Shown here in pieces: positions 25,901 through 39,500 of a stretch of 64,000 nt of DNA. The notes beneath the pieces are model-generated. The model was not told the DNA's origin. It ran no database searches and worked only from the letters and a program-made list of their open reading frames with translations. Origin of the DNA: Himantopus leucocephalus (taxonomy: Eukaryota; Chordata; Aves; Charadriiformes; Recurvirostridae); contig RSEF01000020.1 of the NCBI GenBank assembly GCA_003993805.1, forward strand, positions 3,050,781 through 3,114,780, read 5' to 3'. Position 1 is the stretch's first letter; each line of letters begins with the position of its first letter. The translations under genes were made by a program, and so were the position numbers.

Positions 25901-28337
25901 TTTCAGGAAAACCTAGGTGCTTCTGTGCCTCTCACTTTGATGGGGCTGAGATGCTGCAAAATACAGAAAAAGACAACAACGTGGAAGTTCAAACTGGGAA
26001 ATGACAAGAATATCTAAATGTAAAGCAGAACAGATAATAAAATAATCTGTCAAAACAGTATTGTGTGAGTTGAGAGGAAACCTCCTCTCTTTTCGGTGTT
26101 CTCTGCACCGATGTGAACGTTAAATGCATGGATTTTTTAGAAGCTGACTCGGTTGTTACAGTCTTAAGTTACATTGTGCTGTATTAAAGGCTCTGTATGT
26201 GTCGGTAATTAACAGAAGACAATTCTTGATGTATCAGTGCTTGCTTTTGCCGTGCGCTGCTAGCTGATGCCAGTGCCTTGGACGATTTTCTTTCCCAGTT
26301 CTTGGCTTGCTGGAAATTGAGAATTAGTTCATTGTGGCTCCTTGCAAATGCAAAACTAAAATAAGATTCTGTAGTTGTAATGTTGCACTTTAATTCAAGT
26401 CTGAAGGGAGTCGCAGTAGTTGCTTACGTGACCTTCCCAGTAAGTGTAATTTTTATCATGAATGGCATTTCTAAAATAAATTGTAATTTCCATATTAAAA
26501 ACTGAACATTATACTCTTATTTTATATGGTCCCTAAAAAGCATATCAAGAACCTTGGTAACACAAAACACTTGATGGTTTTTGGATTATTTTATCTTCCA
26601 GAGACTTTCTTCCTCCTATATTGCTCCTTGGACAGCCTATTTTCTGTCCACCCTCCTCTGGAGTATAACTTTGTTTCTACATATGATTAGCACTTGAGCT
26701 TTTCTTAGTTTATAACTTTGCCAGTTAATTTTTGTGTTCTACCTGTTTTTATCACGTCTTTTTTCTAATGGATGTGTTTCAGAAGATCTCTCATTTGGAT
26801 GTGTTTTGAACTGGGGGAGCAGGCCTTAGGAAATCACGGAAACATGAGTAAAAGCTAGGTTTTGGAAGCCCAAATGCAGCGCAAAACGATTAACAGCAAT
26901 TCTGTCCTTATGAAGTGCACAGGTCTGCTTCCGTAGCCTGGGCGTGCAGTGATCTGCATTCGGACAGTTGACTCTCTTACTGTGTTAAGTCTTCCCATGG
27001 AGGAGATGAAGAAGAGGCTAAACAGTGACAGGCTGGCACTATTAGCTTCTATTTAGACTGGAAATAAGTGCTGAAAACTGGCTTTAAGTAATTAACTTTG
27101 TGTTCTAGTAATGGATTTTAGAGGTCACAAATTACTGAAGTACTTCCTCCTACGAAACAAGTAGCTGCACTGGAGTACTGCTCCAATAGTAATAACTGTG
27201 CCAGCTGAACACGTTAATTAACTCTGTCCTTGAAAACATTACTGTACTCATACAAAAATGAGCAACTTAGTACAGTGCGAACGTTGCCTTAGTAAGAGGG
27301 AAGGAAGGTGGGGACATCCCTCTCAAAAGCAGAGGGCAACATCCGTTACATCTCTACTCATTAATTTTTATTTTTTTTAATAGTAAAGGATAGCACTTCA
27401 CTTCTTTGGGAACCAAATCATGAACTCGAGAGCTATTTTCTTCTGAATTTTTAGTTAGCTTATTTGGCTGTAGTTAACTTGTTTTAATGATCTCTTTATC
27501 AGTTTTTTACTTTGATTTATTTCCCACACCACCAATTTTCAGATAGCCTGTATATTTTTAGTAACAGAATACTCCAGATCAGGGCAGTTTTCCAGGTAAA
27601 ATTACAAAGCCATAGGGAAGAATGACATTTTTGTTCATCTGTAACTATATGTCTAGTCAAACACAAGTTAGTGGAATACTTTCATTGTCCAGATACATAA
27701 ATAAAATAGAAAGTGTTAATTACCGTACCGTTAATGTAGAGAAATACTACATGTGATTTTTAAAGAATATTCATTCTCAGACTGTGTTAGTTAAATCAGG
27801 GAAAGGCAGAAATTATATCTGGGATAATCTTATTTCGGTCCACTAACTAGAATCCAGGATCATCCGTTGCTCATAATTGGCTTTCTAATACTGCAGTGGC
27901 ATGCATGCCAAATCAAGGTTTTCTCCAAAACAATCCTTGCAGGGTTATTGATTCAATAAAATAATTTTATCTCACGTACAGCGTTTTCCAACTTTTCAAC
28001 GCATACTAAGAACAAGATGTCAGGTGATTATCCACTTAATGTTCTTGGACTGGTGCTTAAAGTAAATATAGGTGTGGTTTTTTTGCTTTTCCAAATGGAA
28101 GAAGCACATAGTTGTCTCTAATCCTAATGAATGTTGCTCTAACTTTTTGTTTTCTGTATCAGCTTTTCAGTCCTTGGTATGCATGTACGTACTGAATTGC
28201 ATTGGTATCCCTTCATTATTAACGATGAAATGTGTTGAATGACTCAGACATTGAAATAAGAGCAGAATATGGTGACTGGCCAAATGACTGGTGTAGCTAT
28301 TCTTTTTAAGAGAACTTTTTCTTATTTTGTATTTCAG
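23000..28337 (+). other. PTPRT: PTPRT intron (5338 bp) within the MAM coding region
   Basis: This phase 0 intron starts with GTATGAG and ends with TTTCAG. A T-rich stretch follows the donor at about 23018-23035. No repeat is recognisable by eye apart from short homopolymer runs. No other gene is supported, and the open frames present are short and unfamiliar. Confidence 0.9.
25700..25753. repeat. 11-base inverted repeat
   Basis: GCTTTGCATTT at 25700-25710 is the exact reverse complement of AAATGCAAAGC at 25743-25753, with a 32-base loop. Each arm contains an octamer-like ATGCAAAG word, so it may be a hairpin or two facing POU-type sites. It may also be chance. Confidence 0.5.
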
Positions 28338-28419
28338 GTGATATTTGAATCTGTCTCTTTGAAAGGACATCCAGGGTACATAGCTGTGGATGAAGTCAGA
28401 GTTCTCGCCCATCCATGCA
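28338..28419 (+). CDS. PTPRT: PTPRT exon encoding the end of the MAM domain
   Basis: This 82-base exon follows ATTTCAG and ends before the donor GTGAGTG. It enters in phase 0 and leaves in phase 1. It encodes 27 residues (about 163-189), starting [10 protein letters not shown] and ending RVLAHPC, plus the first base of an Arg codon. The Tyr-Ile-Ala-Val-Asp-Glu pattern is the C-terminal strand of the MAM domain, and the final Cys is a conserved MAM disulphide residue. PTPRK and PTPRM have recognisably different versions of this segment. The exon begins with GTGATA directly after the acceptor. After joining to the preceding CAG, this makes a donor-like sequence (see findings). Confidence 0.95.
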
Positions 28420-30714
28420 GTGAGTGCTCTTTGTTTTTCTAACTGCGCGTTATATACTAGGCTTTGCAGTCTAAAGGAGTGATTTACCCAATTTGGTCAG
28501 CGCTGAAATGTCTTCTTGTAGCCCTCTGAGACACCTAAAGACAATCGGCCTTGCATAATTGTAGAACTTTGCAAGCTGTGCAAAAGGCAGAACTGCTCTT
28601 GGTCTGTAGCTAGGGCTGGGACATCTGTGGAAGTCTCTCCTCTCTTGTTATGAGAGCATAAAACAGATTGTTTTATTATTTCTGAATCATATTGCTGTAG
28701 AAAACAATCTAAACAGCTTCTGATAATATCCTGTGTGGTTATCTTAAGAAAAGAAGAAACGAACAGTATTTTGTTGGTAAAGGACATATCCCAAAGGTTG
28801 CTCTCTATCAAGAAATGTTAAACCCAGTCAGCATCGCCATAAAGATATTGAAAATAAATCTCATTCAGACAATACACTTGCACAGGAGTGGAAAGTAATG
28901 CAGGTTCATTATGCTGGTCAAAAATATTAGTGCCGCATTTCTTCTATCGCAGCCATAATAAGCTTAGGCTTTTGTTTTGGGGTTGGTTTTTTTTTTTCTT
29001 TCTATTTAAAGAAGCCTTGAGCCTCATTCTTTGTGTGAACTTGTCTGGTTTCTCTGTGCATTTACAGTTTGGCTTGAGGTCTTTAGTGTGTCTATATTGT
29101 GAATGCAGTATACAGTTTCTTCTAAAGGTTTTTTTTTTCCCCCACAGCTCCTTTCACTAGTTCATAGTTTCAGTCGATCAGTGACAGCTGCTCACAAAAA
29201 AAATCATGGATCATATTCATGGAGTGCAATCAACTGGTTTTCTTGCAATGTAGAATTTCAAAGAATAGCTGCCATTCGGTGTGACAGACATGGTTCTGCT
29301 CAAGTTTAACAGGACATTTCTGATAACTGCAGTATGGTTAATTGCTGTTTAACTAAAAGATATTTGTATTTACCAAGTGCTCATTGCTCAGGCCTTTGGG
29401 TGCGTTTACTTCATTAAGAAATACTTACAATCTGTATTAACCAGATGTTGCTGATAACTGGCAGCATCCAAACAAATCCCCCAAATGGTCTGCGCGCATT
29501 CCACGGCACGTTGGGTGACGACTGATCCCTTTACTAGGAAAGAGGCCACTGAACAAATCATGGGGCAGAGCCTAGACAAGAGAATTGTGATTTGAAAAAA
29601 AAGAGACAGGATGCTGTGTTTACACCCCGATTTAAACTGATATTAAATCCATTTCTCCAAGTATATGCAGGTCCCTCTTCAAAATTAAGTGTATTCTTGG
29701 TGACTCCAAACCAAAATACAGTTAACTACTCCATTCTGAATCAGTTTGCATCCTGCAGTGTACAGAACTCATTACAAGATCCAGGTTCTCTGCAGGCTTT
29801 GTAAATGCTTCTCCGGTCTGATTCGCAGTGTTGCTGTGTTGTTCAGCAATGACAGGCACCAGGGTAAATGTCACCAGATTATATACCATTGACTTGTACA
29901 GGCTTTCTCCCTTATATTCATTTTATAATTGTTATAACTCAGAACACACAGACCTGATGACCGTGGAGGTTACTGAAATTATTGGTGTTATTTTTTCATT
30001 TCTGCTTTACCTTCACAGATGGCAGTATGGCAGATAAACCTAAGTGTCAGCAAAAATGCTGATTTTTCTTTCTTTTTCCTGTGAAAGAATGCACTTGGAG
30101 TATCAATTTTCATTATGCTAAAAGCTCATTGATTATGTGTTGCGTGAGCGCTTGCAGTCATAGGACAGCCCTGTGCCCTGTCAGCTGGGCAGAGCTGAGG
30201 ACTGGGATTTTGCGGCTGGTGTGGCCACTCTCACCCAGGCTACGCAGCTTTGGAGCTGCCTTGTACCTCCCTGCCTCGGACTGCAGGCAGAAATGACTAG
30301 GATTAGCCTGCAAATGTCACGTAGTGCGTTCTGAATGTCACCCAGAGGTAGTTTTCCAGTAAACTTTGGACATTACTGATCGCCAGAAGGCACAATGGTA
30401 TAGAATCATTATATTTCAGAGTTGTCAGCAAACTGAGCATGTGGTGAATGGATACAGAAACTAAATAAAAACATTTGGCATAGTGTATAGTCATTTGTTC
30501 TTGTGTCTATAGTAGGCAAATACCTATATGTGAAACTTCCTGCACGCCCAGACACGGATGCCCATACCCTTTTGAAGCTATTTAATTCCAATAGAAAAAG
30601 ATGGGTTGATACATCCACTGAAATTACGCATTTCATCGGTGCCTAATCATGAGAAAATGTACAGATGAAGCTCAAAAACTCTGACCTGTAGAGTCTCACA
30701 GAGCTCTTCAGTGT

Positions 30715-31288
30715 GTCCTACCAAAAGTTTTCCAGTGGTGCACAAACCTTCTTCTGTCCTGCTTGACAAACCTGATCTCCTTCTCTGACAAGGTGACCNN
30801 NNNNNNNNNNNNNNNNNNNNNNNNNNNNNNNNNNNNNNNNNNNNNNNNNNNNNNNNNNNNNNNNNNNNNNNNNNNNNNNNNNNNNNNNNNNNNNNNNNGT
30901 GTTGGTCAACAGCTGGCTGAACATGAGCCAGCAGTGTGCCCGGGTGAAGGCTAACAGCATCCCAGCCTGTATCAGGAATAGCGAAAGGAGGTTTCGTAGC
31001 AAGGTGGGGGGTGTTGGTCTCTTCTCCCAAGTAACAAGCGATAGGACAAGAGGAAATGGCCTCAAGTTATGCCAGGGGAGGTTTAGGATGGATGGTTTAG
31101 ATGGTTTAGGAAAAATGTCTTTACAGAAAAGGTTGTCAAACACTGGAACAGGCTGCCCAGGGAAGTGGTGGAGTTGCCATCCCTGGAGGTATTTAAAAGA
31201 CAGGTAGACGTGGCGCTGAGGGACGTGGTTTAGTGGTGGTGCTGGCAGTGTTAGGCTGATGGTTGGACTAGATGATTCTATGATTCTG
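30715..31288 (+). mobile_element. CR1 LINE 3' fragment, sense orientation, interrupted by an assembly gap
   Basis: Left of the gap, AACCTGATCTCCTTCTCTGA matches the reverse-transcriptase region of CR1. Right of the gap, the sequence runs through AACATGAGCCAGCAGTGTGC and the GGAAATGGCCTCAAGTTATG segment. It then continues through GGAACAGGCTGCCCAGGGAA and ends in the diagnostic 3' terminus GATGATTCTATGATTCTGA. A block between about 30982 and 30988 jumps from the coding part almost directly to the 3' part, so several hundred bases of consensus are deleted. The copy lacks its 5' part and is not intact. The left boundary is approximate. Confidence 0.93.
30799..30898. other. Assembly gap (100 N) inside a CR1 element
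   Basis: Exactly 100 N characters. Both flanks are CR1 in the same orientation and order, so the hidden sequence is probably more CR1. Judged from where the flanks fall in the family consensus, its true length is likely several hundred bases rather than 100. Confidence 0.98.
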
Positions 31289-32051
31289 AAGCCCAGCAAG
31301 ACCTAAGTTCATTTACAAGTGTCAGATTCACTTCTGTAATCTTTCTGTTTTCTTCCAGGTTAACTTACAGAGGTGAACGTGTCCGTTATTTAGTCAAAAA
31401 GATAATCCTCTGATCTATTTCCCTTGTGAACAAATGCAATGTCTGCATTTTAATATTGAATTAACACTGAATTTAGTATCAACAAAACACCGATAGTGGT
31501 GCTCTTAAACTAATGCAGTGATACAATACTATATATGAATATTTTATTTAAAATCAGTGACGATATTAATGATAAATTATTATTTTAAAGCTCTAGGATA
31601 TATCTGATAGTCAATAAACTAAAAAGAAAAAAAAGACCCTTATGAAAATTTGGTTTGGGTCAGTCATGCTTGATAAACTCAGAAGCATTTGATTATTTTT
31701 TTTGGTCCTTTTTAGCAACACAATTTTATAAAGAAAAGAAATTACTCAAGTACTCTTCATAGCAAACAGTAAGAAATTGGGCTGATGACCATGAACTTGT
31801 GTTGTGATCCGATGTGAGTCTTTGTTTTGAGATGTGCCAGAGCTCTGTATGATCCCATAGGCCATCCTCTGTCAGATCCATCATCCACCGCGCTCTGCAG
31901 TGAATAGCTGAATACTGAAGGACAGCTTAATTTTGCTAAATCACCTTGTCGGGGATAGGCCCTAATGCTTTGCTGAGCGTACCGTCTGTATTGGTGTACC
32001 AGCCAGTTACTGCCTTGCTCTACCCTTGCAATCCTTTGCATCTTTTGTTAG

Positions 32052-32167
32052 GAAAAGCACCTCATTTCCTACGACTTCAGAATGTGGAGGTTAATGTGGG
32101 ACAGAACGCGACATTCCAGTGCATCGCTGGGGGGAAGTGGTCACAGCATGACAAACTCTGGCTTCAG
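32052..32167 (+). CDS. PTPRT: PTPRT exon encoding the first half of the Ig-like domain
   Basis: This 116-base exon follows TTTTGTTAG and ends at CAG before the donor GTAAAGTG. It enters in phase 1 (GA completes an Arg codon) and leaves in phase 0. It encodes about residues 190-228, running from [13 protein letters not shown] to the closing KLWLQ. It contains the first Ig cysteine in the context TFQCIAGG (about Cys213) and an N-glycosylation sequon, NAT, five residues before that cysteine. The closing LWLQ is the strand after the conserved core. A very T-rich tract follows the donor at 32181-32232. The Ig domain contributes to homophilic adhesion together with the MAM domain in this family. 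Confidence 0.95.
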
Positions 32168-34610
<2,443 letters not shown>

Positions 34611-36520
34611 TAAAGCAGCAGGTTTATGCAAGATGAGTGTTTCCTCCCAGGTGGCACTACGTAGAAAAGTTGCCATCCTATTGGACCTTCTTCTTTCATT
34701 CATATTAAATTTAAGTGGGGAAAAAAGGGTAAAAGTGACATGAATTTCAATCATTTTCTTAAAACAAATGTTTGAATTGAAAATTTGTCTGGATACCGCC
34801 CCCTTCATAAGCTTTTGTAGTAGTGCATGGTAGCTATGGATACTTTTAATGTAGTCAGCGAAACAGTTTGGCTGTCAGTCAGCTTCATCTGCCTTCTTTT
34901 ACAGTATTTTATCAGGCATCAGTAATCTTGTGATGAAGCATTGCATGTCAGAAGAGTCTGCTCAGGGCTGCTGGGAGTAAGTGACGGGATTGATTCTGCT
35001 GACGTCCTGAAGTACACAGTAGAAACATCAGTAGTTCTTGAAGGATGCTAGGGTTTTAGCCCTGTTATTTACTGTGATTCAAGAGCTGATACTGTGCCTG
35101 ACACCTGCAAGATGTGTCTTAATCTTGCCTTCATGAGACATGCGTGCTATTTACTGTCCTGCTTTTTCTTTTTTCCTTTTGTAATTCACCCCGAGGTGCA
35201 CCACAGGGGGCTGCTCGCTGCCTCGTAGGTGGAGAGATCAAAAGGTGGCTAAGTTGCTCCTGAGACATTCTGTGTTTGGGGTGGAGGTGACATCAAATGG
35301 AAGGAGTATGGGTCTGTGCACCAAGTATAATTTTATTGATGTAGATGTTCCGCTTTCCTGTGGAAATGGAGAACTGCTGCAGAAACGAGATCACTTTTGT
35401 CCACTGTAGTACTTTCTGCCAGCGCGCTCTGTCACTTGATGATCAGTATACTGATGCCTTTACAATGCCTTAAATTGTGAGTGCTGAGTGGGGCAGATAC
35501 TCAAACTAGAGGGATCACAAAGAGAATGCTCCTGTTAGATGCCAAGTGCTTTTAATTCCCACTCGGTGATCTCGCATCTTGTTCAAACCTGAAGGAATTA
35601 ATGATTAAAATGGAATTGAGTTGCCAGGAGTAGCATATCTGGTATTGTATCGTAGCTAAATAGAGGGAAGTCAATCTTCCGGAGCAACCAAATATCAGAA
35701 TATGCAGAGTTGAGTGGGTGCCTGACGCTTTCGTGTTCGTTGATATAAGAAGAGGAAAAAATAGAAGAATAAGTTACAAATGTGAATGGTTGGATGTCCA
35801 CCAGGAGAGATGTTGATAGACTCGTTGCTGGAAAACAATGGAGGAGAGTAATACTGTTATGGGAAGGTACACTCCGCTGCTCCTTGCTCCTGTTTAGTAA
35901 GCAGGCAAGGTTAAGTGGTTCGTTTGAGGTTAGTTTGATGCAGCACTGACACACTGGGATTGCATGGCTGAGTGCTTCCAAACAGTCTGACTAATTTTAG
36001 TGTGGATAATAGCAAATTTGTAATGCATGCACACAGGCTGAAATGAAAGCAAATTGGAATTGTTTAATTCTGAAGAGATGTTTATTGAATTGCAATAATG
36101 TACTTGGGTATACATTAAATTAGTCTGTAATTGAAGTTTTGCTCAATTGACAGTCCTGCCCCTAAACCCACTAAATCCAAGCTAATACTCTGCTTCTCAC
36201 GTCCTTTCTCATGATCAGTTGAACGTGAAATTGTAGGGGATTTCTTCATCAAAGGCTAAGGTTTAAAAGTGTATCTGTGTATCTTTTTAATGTAAACATC
36301 TGTTTGTTTCCCTGTGCATAAGATGTTTTATTATGGTATTGAGAGAGGAAAGATTAATTTACGTTTCTCAATATTGAATGATAATATTTAGTAGATACAG
36401 AAAGAGGGGTTTTTCTTTGAAACACACGTACTTGTTCTAGACCCTAAATTGGAACAATAGATACCTATTTCAGCAAATGAAACGATCAATGAAATTAAAC
36501 ACACGCCACCTTCTGCTGCC

Positions 36521-36528
36521 CCCCCCAA
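36521..36528. repeat. Short C homopolymer
   Basis: A run of about eight C residues within a C-rich stretch of the downstream intron. No function is suggested. Confidence 0.6.
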
Positions 36529-39500
36529 GTCCTCCCCTTACTTGTCTGTGTGGACCTCTTTACTAAGAACAGTGTATTATCATAAAGTAATTACTGGAAC
36601 TCTTATACAAAAGTTCATAACTTTATTAGTTTCAAATTATTACAGTATATTTAGTGGCAAGAGTTACCTTTGTAGTACTGTGAAAATGCTTTTCTGTAGA
36701 CAGCTATTTGCTGTATATGCTAATACTTTTCTGTCTTCTGACTCTGTTGCAAGGCTTGTATAAATGACAATACGTTTATTCTTCTCTTTGCACTCTAGAA
36801 TCATAATAGTCGAGCCAGAGAAACCTATCATTTCCATCTGTACACCTTACCATCCTTCGGTGCTCCGGTGGAAATAGCTCTTCTCTATTTCTTATCTCTC
36901 ACTGTTGCACATATAGTAATTTAATACAATTTTGTACAGGGCAGTTTTCAAAAAATCCAGAGAGTCGACGTCTTGCTGTACTGATCACATATGAATAGAA
37001 TGCTTCTCGTCTGTAATTTTCTTTTTAAGTAAAAGCTGTGTGGCAGTTACTCGTATTCTGAACCAAATGTAGGTTTTGCTTGTGTAAAGATTGTTTAAAA
37101 TACTGTGGAAATTGGCTGGAATCTTATCATTTAAGGTCTGTATTAATGATAGTGTCCTTCTTAGGACACCTGTCACGGTATTTAAGGTTGTGAATAATAT
37201 TTTAAACTCTGTGTGTGTGTATATGGAAGCTTGTTGGCAAATGTTTTTGTTCCTGATCCCTTTCAGATATTCTGGATGCCTAACTTAATTACTCAATACG
37301 TAGTGGGAATCTGTGGAGAGCTGATAAAGAAGGACTATTGCAGCATCTCTAATGTATTTTTCATGAGCCACTTTTTCCGAGATTTTCACTCTCAAGGAAG
37401 TCCCTCGAAATTATTTTGTTGCTATGTGATGCAAATCCTTTTAAGGTTCATGGCATTTTCTTTGGGTCCGTTCTGCTACTACAGGGGTAGGAGTACTCAG
37501 TAGAGCCCTTCTACAGACCCACAAGGGTGTGTTCTAGTTCTCTTCAGTTTTGTCTTTGTTGATTCTCAAAGAGTTCGGTTAGTCAACACGGATGAAAAAC
37601 AGTCTGTCTCTTAACTGAGTGGCTTTCTGTCATCCTTGTGATATTTGGGACAGCTTGTCTTTTATCAGTCACTCGTTTCTTGAGGTTTTTAGACGTGAGA
37701 AACTGATGTCCTCAGTGATACCAGAGGGAGAGGTGGTTTTTTTTCAGAGGTGCTTAGTATTTTTTTTTTTTCTCTAGGTCTTTTGTGGTATGATGCTTGT
37801 CACTGTCATTGCACCATCTGTTTATTAACTCACCAGGTACACCATGGAAACTGCTGTAGTGATCCGAGTCTTTTCCTCATAAGTAGACACTGGAGTTGGT
37901 CCTAGAAATGTCACATCAGACTCTCCGTAGGTTTCCTTGAATAAAACAAGTGCAGTATAAGTATGAAAGTATATAATATGGCATTACATATGTACTCTAG
38001 AGTAGAGCTCGTTCCTGGAATGAAAATATAATTGTCTTCAACATAATTGTTTAGGATGCTCACAGGCTCCAAAGTCTTTCACTTCATGTAAAGCAATGAC
38101 TAAGAGAGGTGGTGGATATGAAAAAGATTCTTTAAAATTTTTGTTGGTTTGCTTATTTTTTTAAAGATTTTCATGCCTGATGCGTGGATAGTTCTATACC
38201 CCAGGATATTTGTGCCAAATGTACTCATTAAAAGTAACATAATGTCATAATTGCCATCATGGGTAATATAACTACTGTTTTTGTGGTGGTACGCAAGTCC
38301 CCATGCTTCACTCGGGAGATTGGGGGTGTTGATAAGAAAAGTAGACACTGTACTGCAACTATCCTCTTTTCCCATCAGGGTGACTCAAAGACCAAGTCCA
38401 TTCCCTCCCTTGGAACCATTTAGGAGATAAGCTCAGCTGCGGTATATGTGAGTTTCAGATTTTACTGTTAAAAAAGTATTTTTTCTAGTATGCATTAATA
38501 AGTTCAGATAAGTAGCTGGAAGACATGAAAATTCCTATCAGACTCATCCAGATCGCAGAAGTTGCTGGGTAGATTGGAATTCATCTGCCTGAGTAATGCA
38601 CATTAATCAAGGTCCTCGAAGTTATCACCCTGTGAACAGGGAAAAGTCTCTTGCTGGCGCTACCAACAGTATCAGTAAAGCTGGGATAATGAGGGCGCCC
38701 CTCAGGCTGCGTGCTATCTCCTTCTCTATTTTTTCCAGTTTACACAAATAGATTCAGTCTGCAGAATTTACATGTGCTGTACCATGAGAAGTTAAGTATA
38801 GATTTGATAAAGCATGTAATGATGTTGCTCTCTTGAACACTACACCGGCACAGAGTGGGGTTTGTGCACACGCACCATTTATGAAGGTTATGCTGCCTTT
38901 GAAATTACTGAGCGAGGGAGAATGGCTTTGCGATTGTAGGGTGTCTGAAAAAGCCACTTGCATTCCTTTATTTCTTTGCAGTCACAGTGGTGTAGGGAAT
39001 GTAATATTCCCTTCCTTGGCGTTCGCATCTGGCTGGTAATTACTTGAACTTGTCGTTGCTCTGTTTAATCGTCTAGTTCAGGGTAGTCCAATAGCAGTTG
39101 CTTTAACCCAGTTTTAATCATTAGGTGGGGGTGTGGGGAGAAAACGGGAGGCAAAGAGGTTACAAACACCGGTTTGCTCTCACCAAGAGCTTTAACTCCA
39201 CTTCCTCTTCTTTCAGTCCAACTTAATATCTTTCTGTGAAGTGGATGGGGGAGATAGGAAGACAAAACCATTGTTTCATAGAAATCGACAGTTAGTATGA
39301 ATGATATGTGTTCTTTCAAAAGGAAACATTTCCTCCCAAAATAGAACTGGGAAATGAAGCCATTTTCTGGAGAAGTGATTAATATGTGCTTTATAGACAG
39401 GATCCAATTTTCAGAATTGCACTGAGTGCCACGCAGACTTGCAGTCATGTTCCAGCACGTGCGTTCCTTGTCTCCGTATTTACATTAGTCAACAAGGTAT

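Larger units (their letters stand above)
28420..32051 (+). other. PTPRT: PTPRT intron (3632 bp) between the MAM and Ig-like domains
   Basis: This phase 1 intron starts with GTGAGTGCTC and ends with TTTTGTTAG. It carries the sense-strand CR1 at about 30715-31288 and a 100-N gap inside that element. Several acceptor-like sites are present, notably AG at 29146-29147, 30017-30018 and 31357-31358. Each leads quickly to a stop codon in the incoming phase, so none opens a coding exon. No other gene is supported. Confidence 0.9.

Noticed and set aside
35191..35216. CTCF-like word around CCACAGGGGGCTGC
   Set aside because: Relative to the CTCF core it lacks one base in the centre, so the key positions are out of register.
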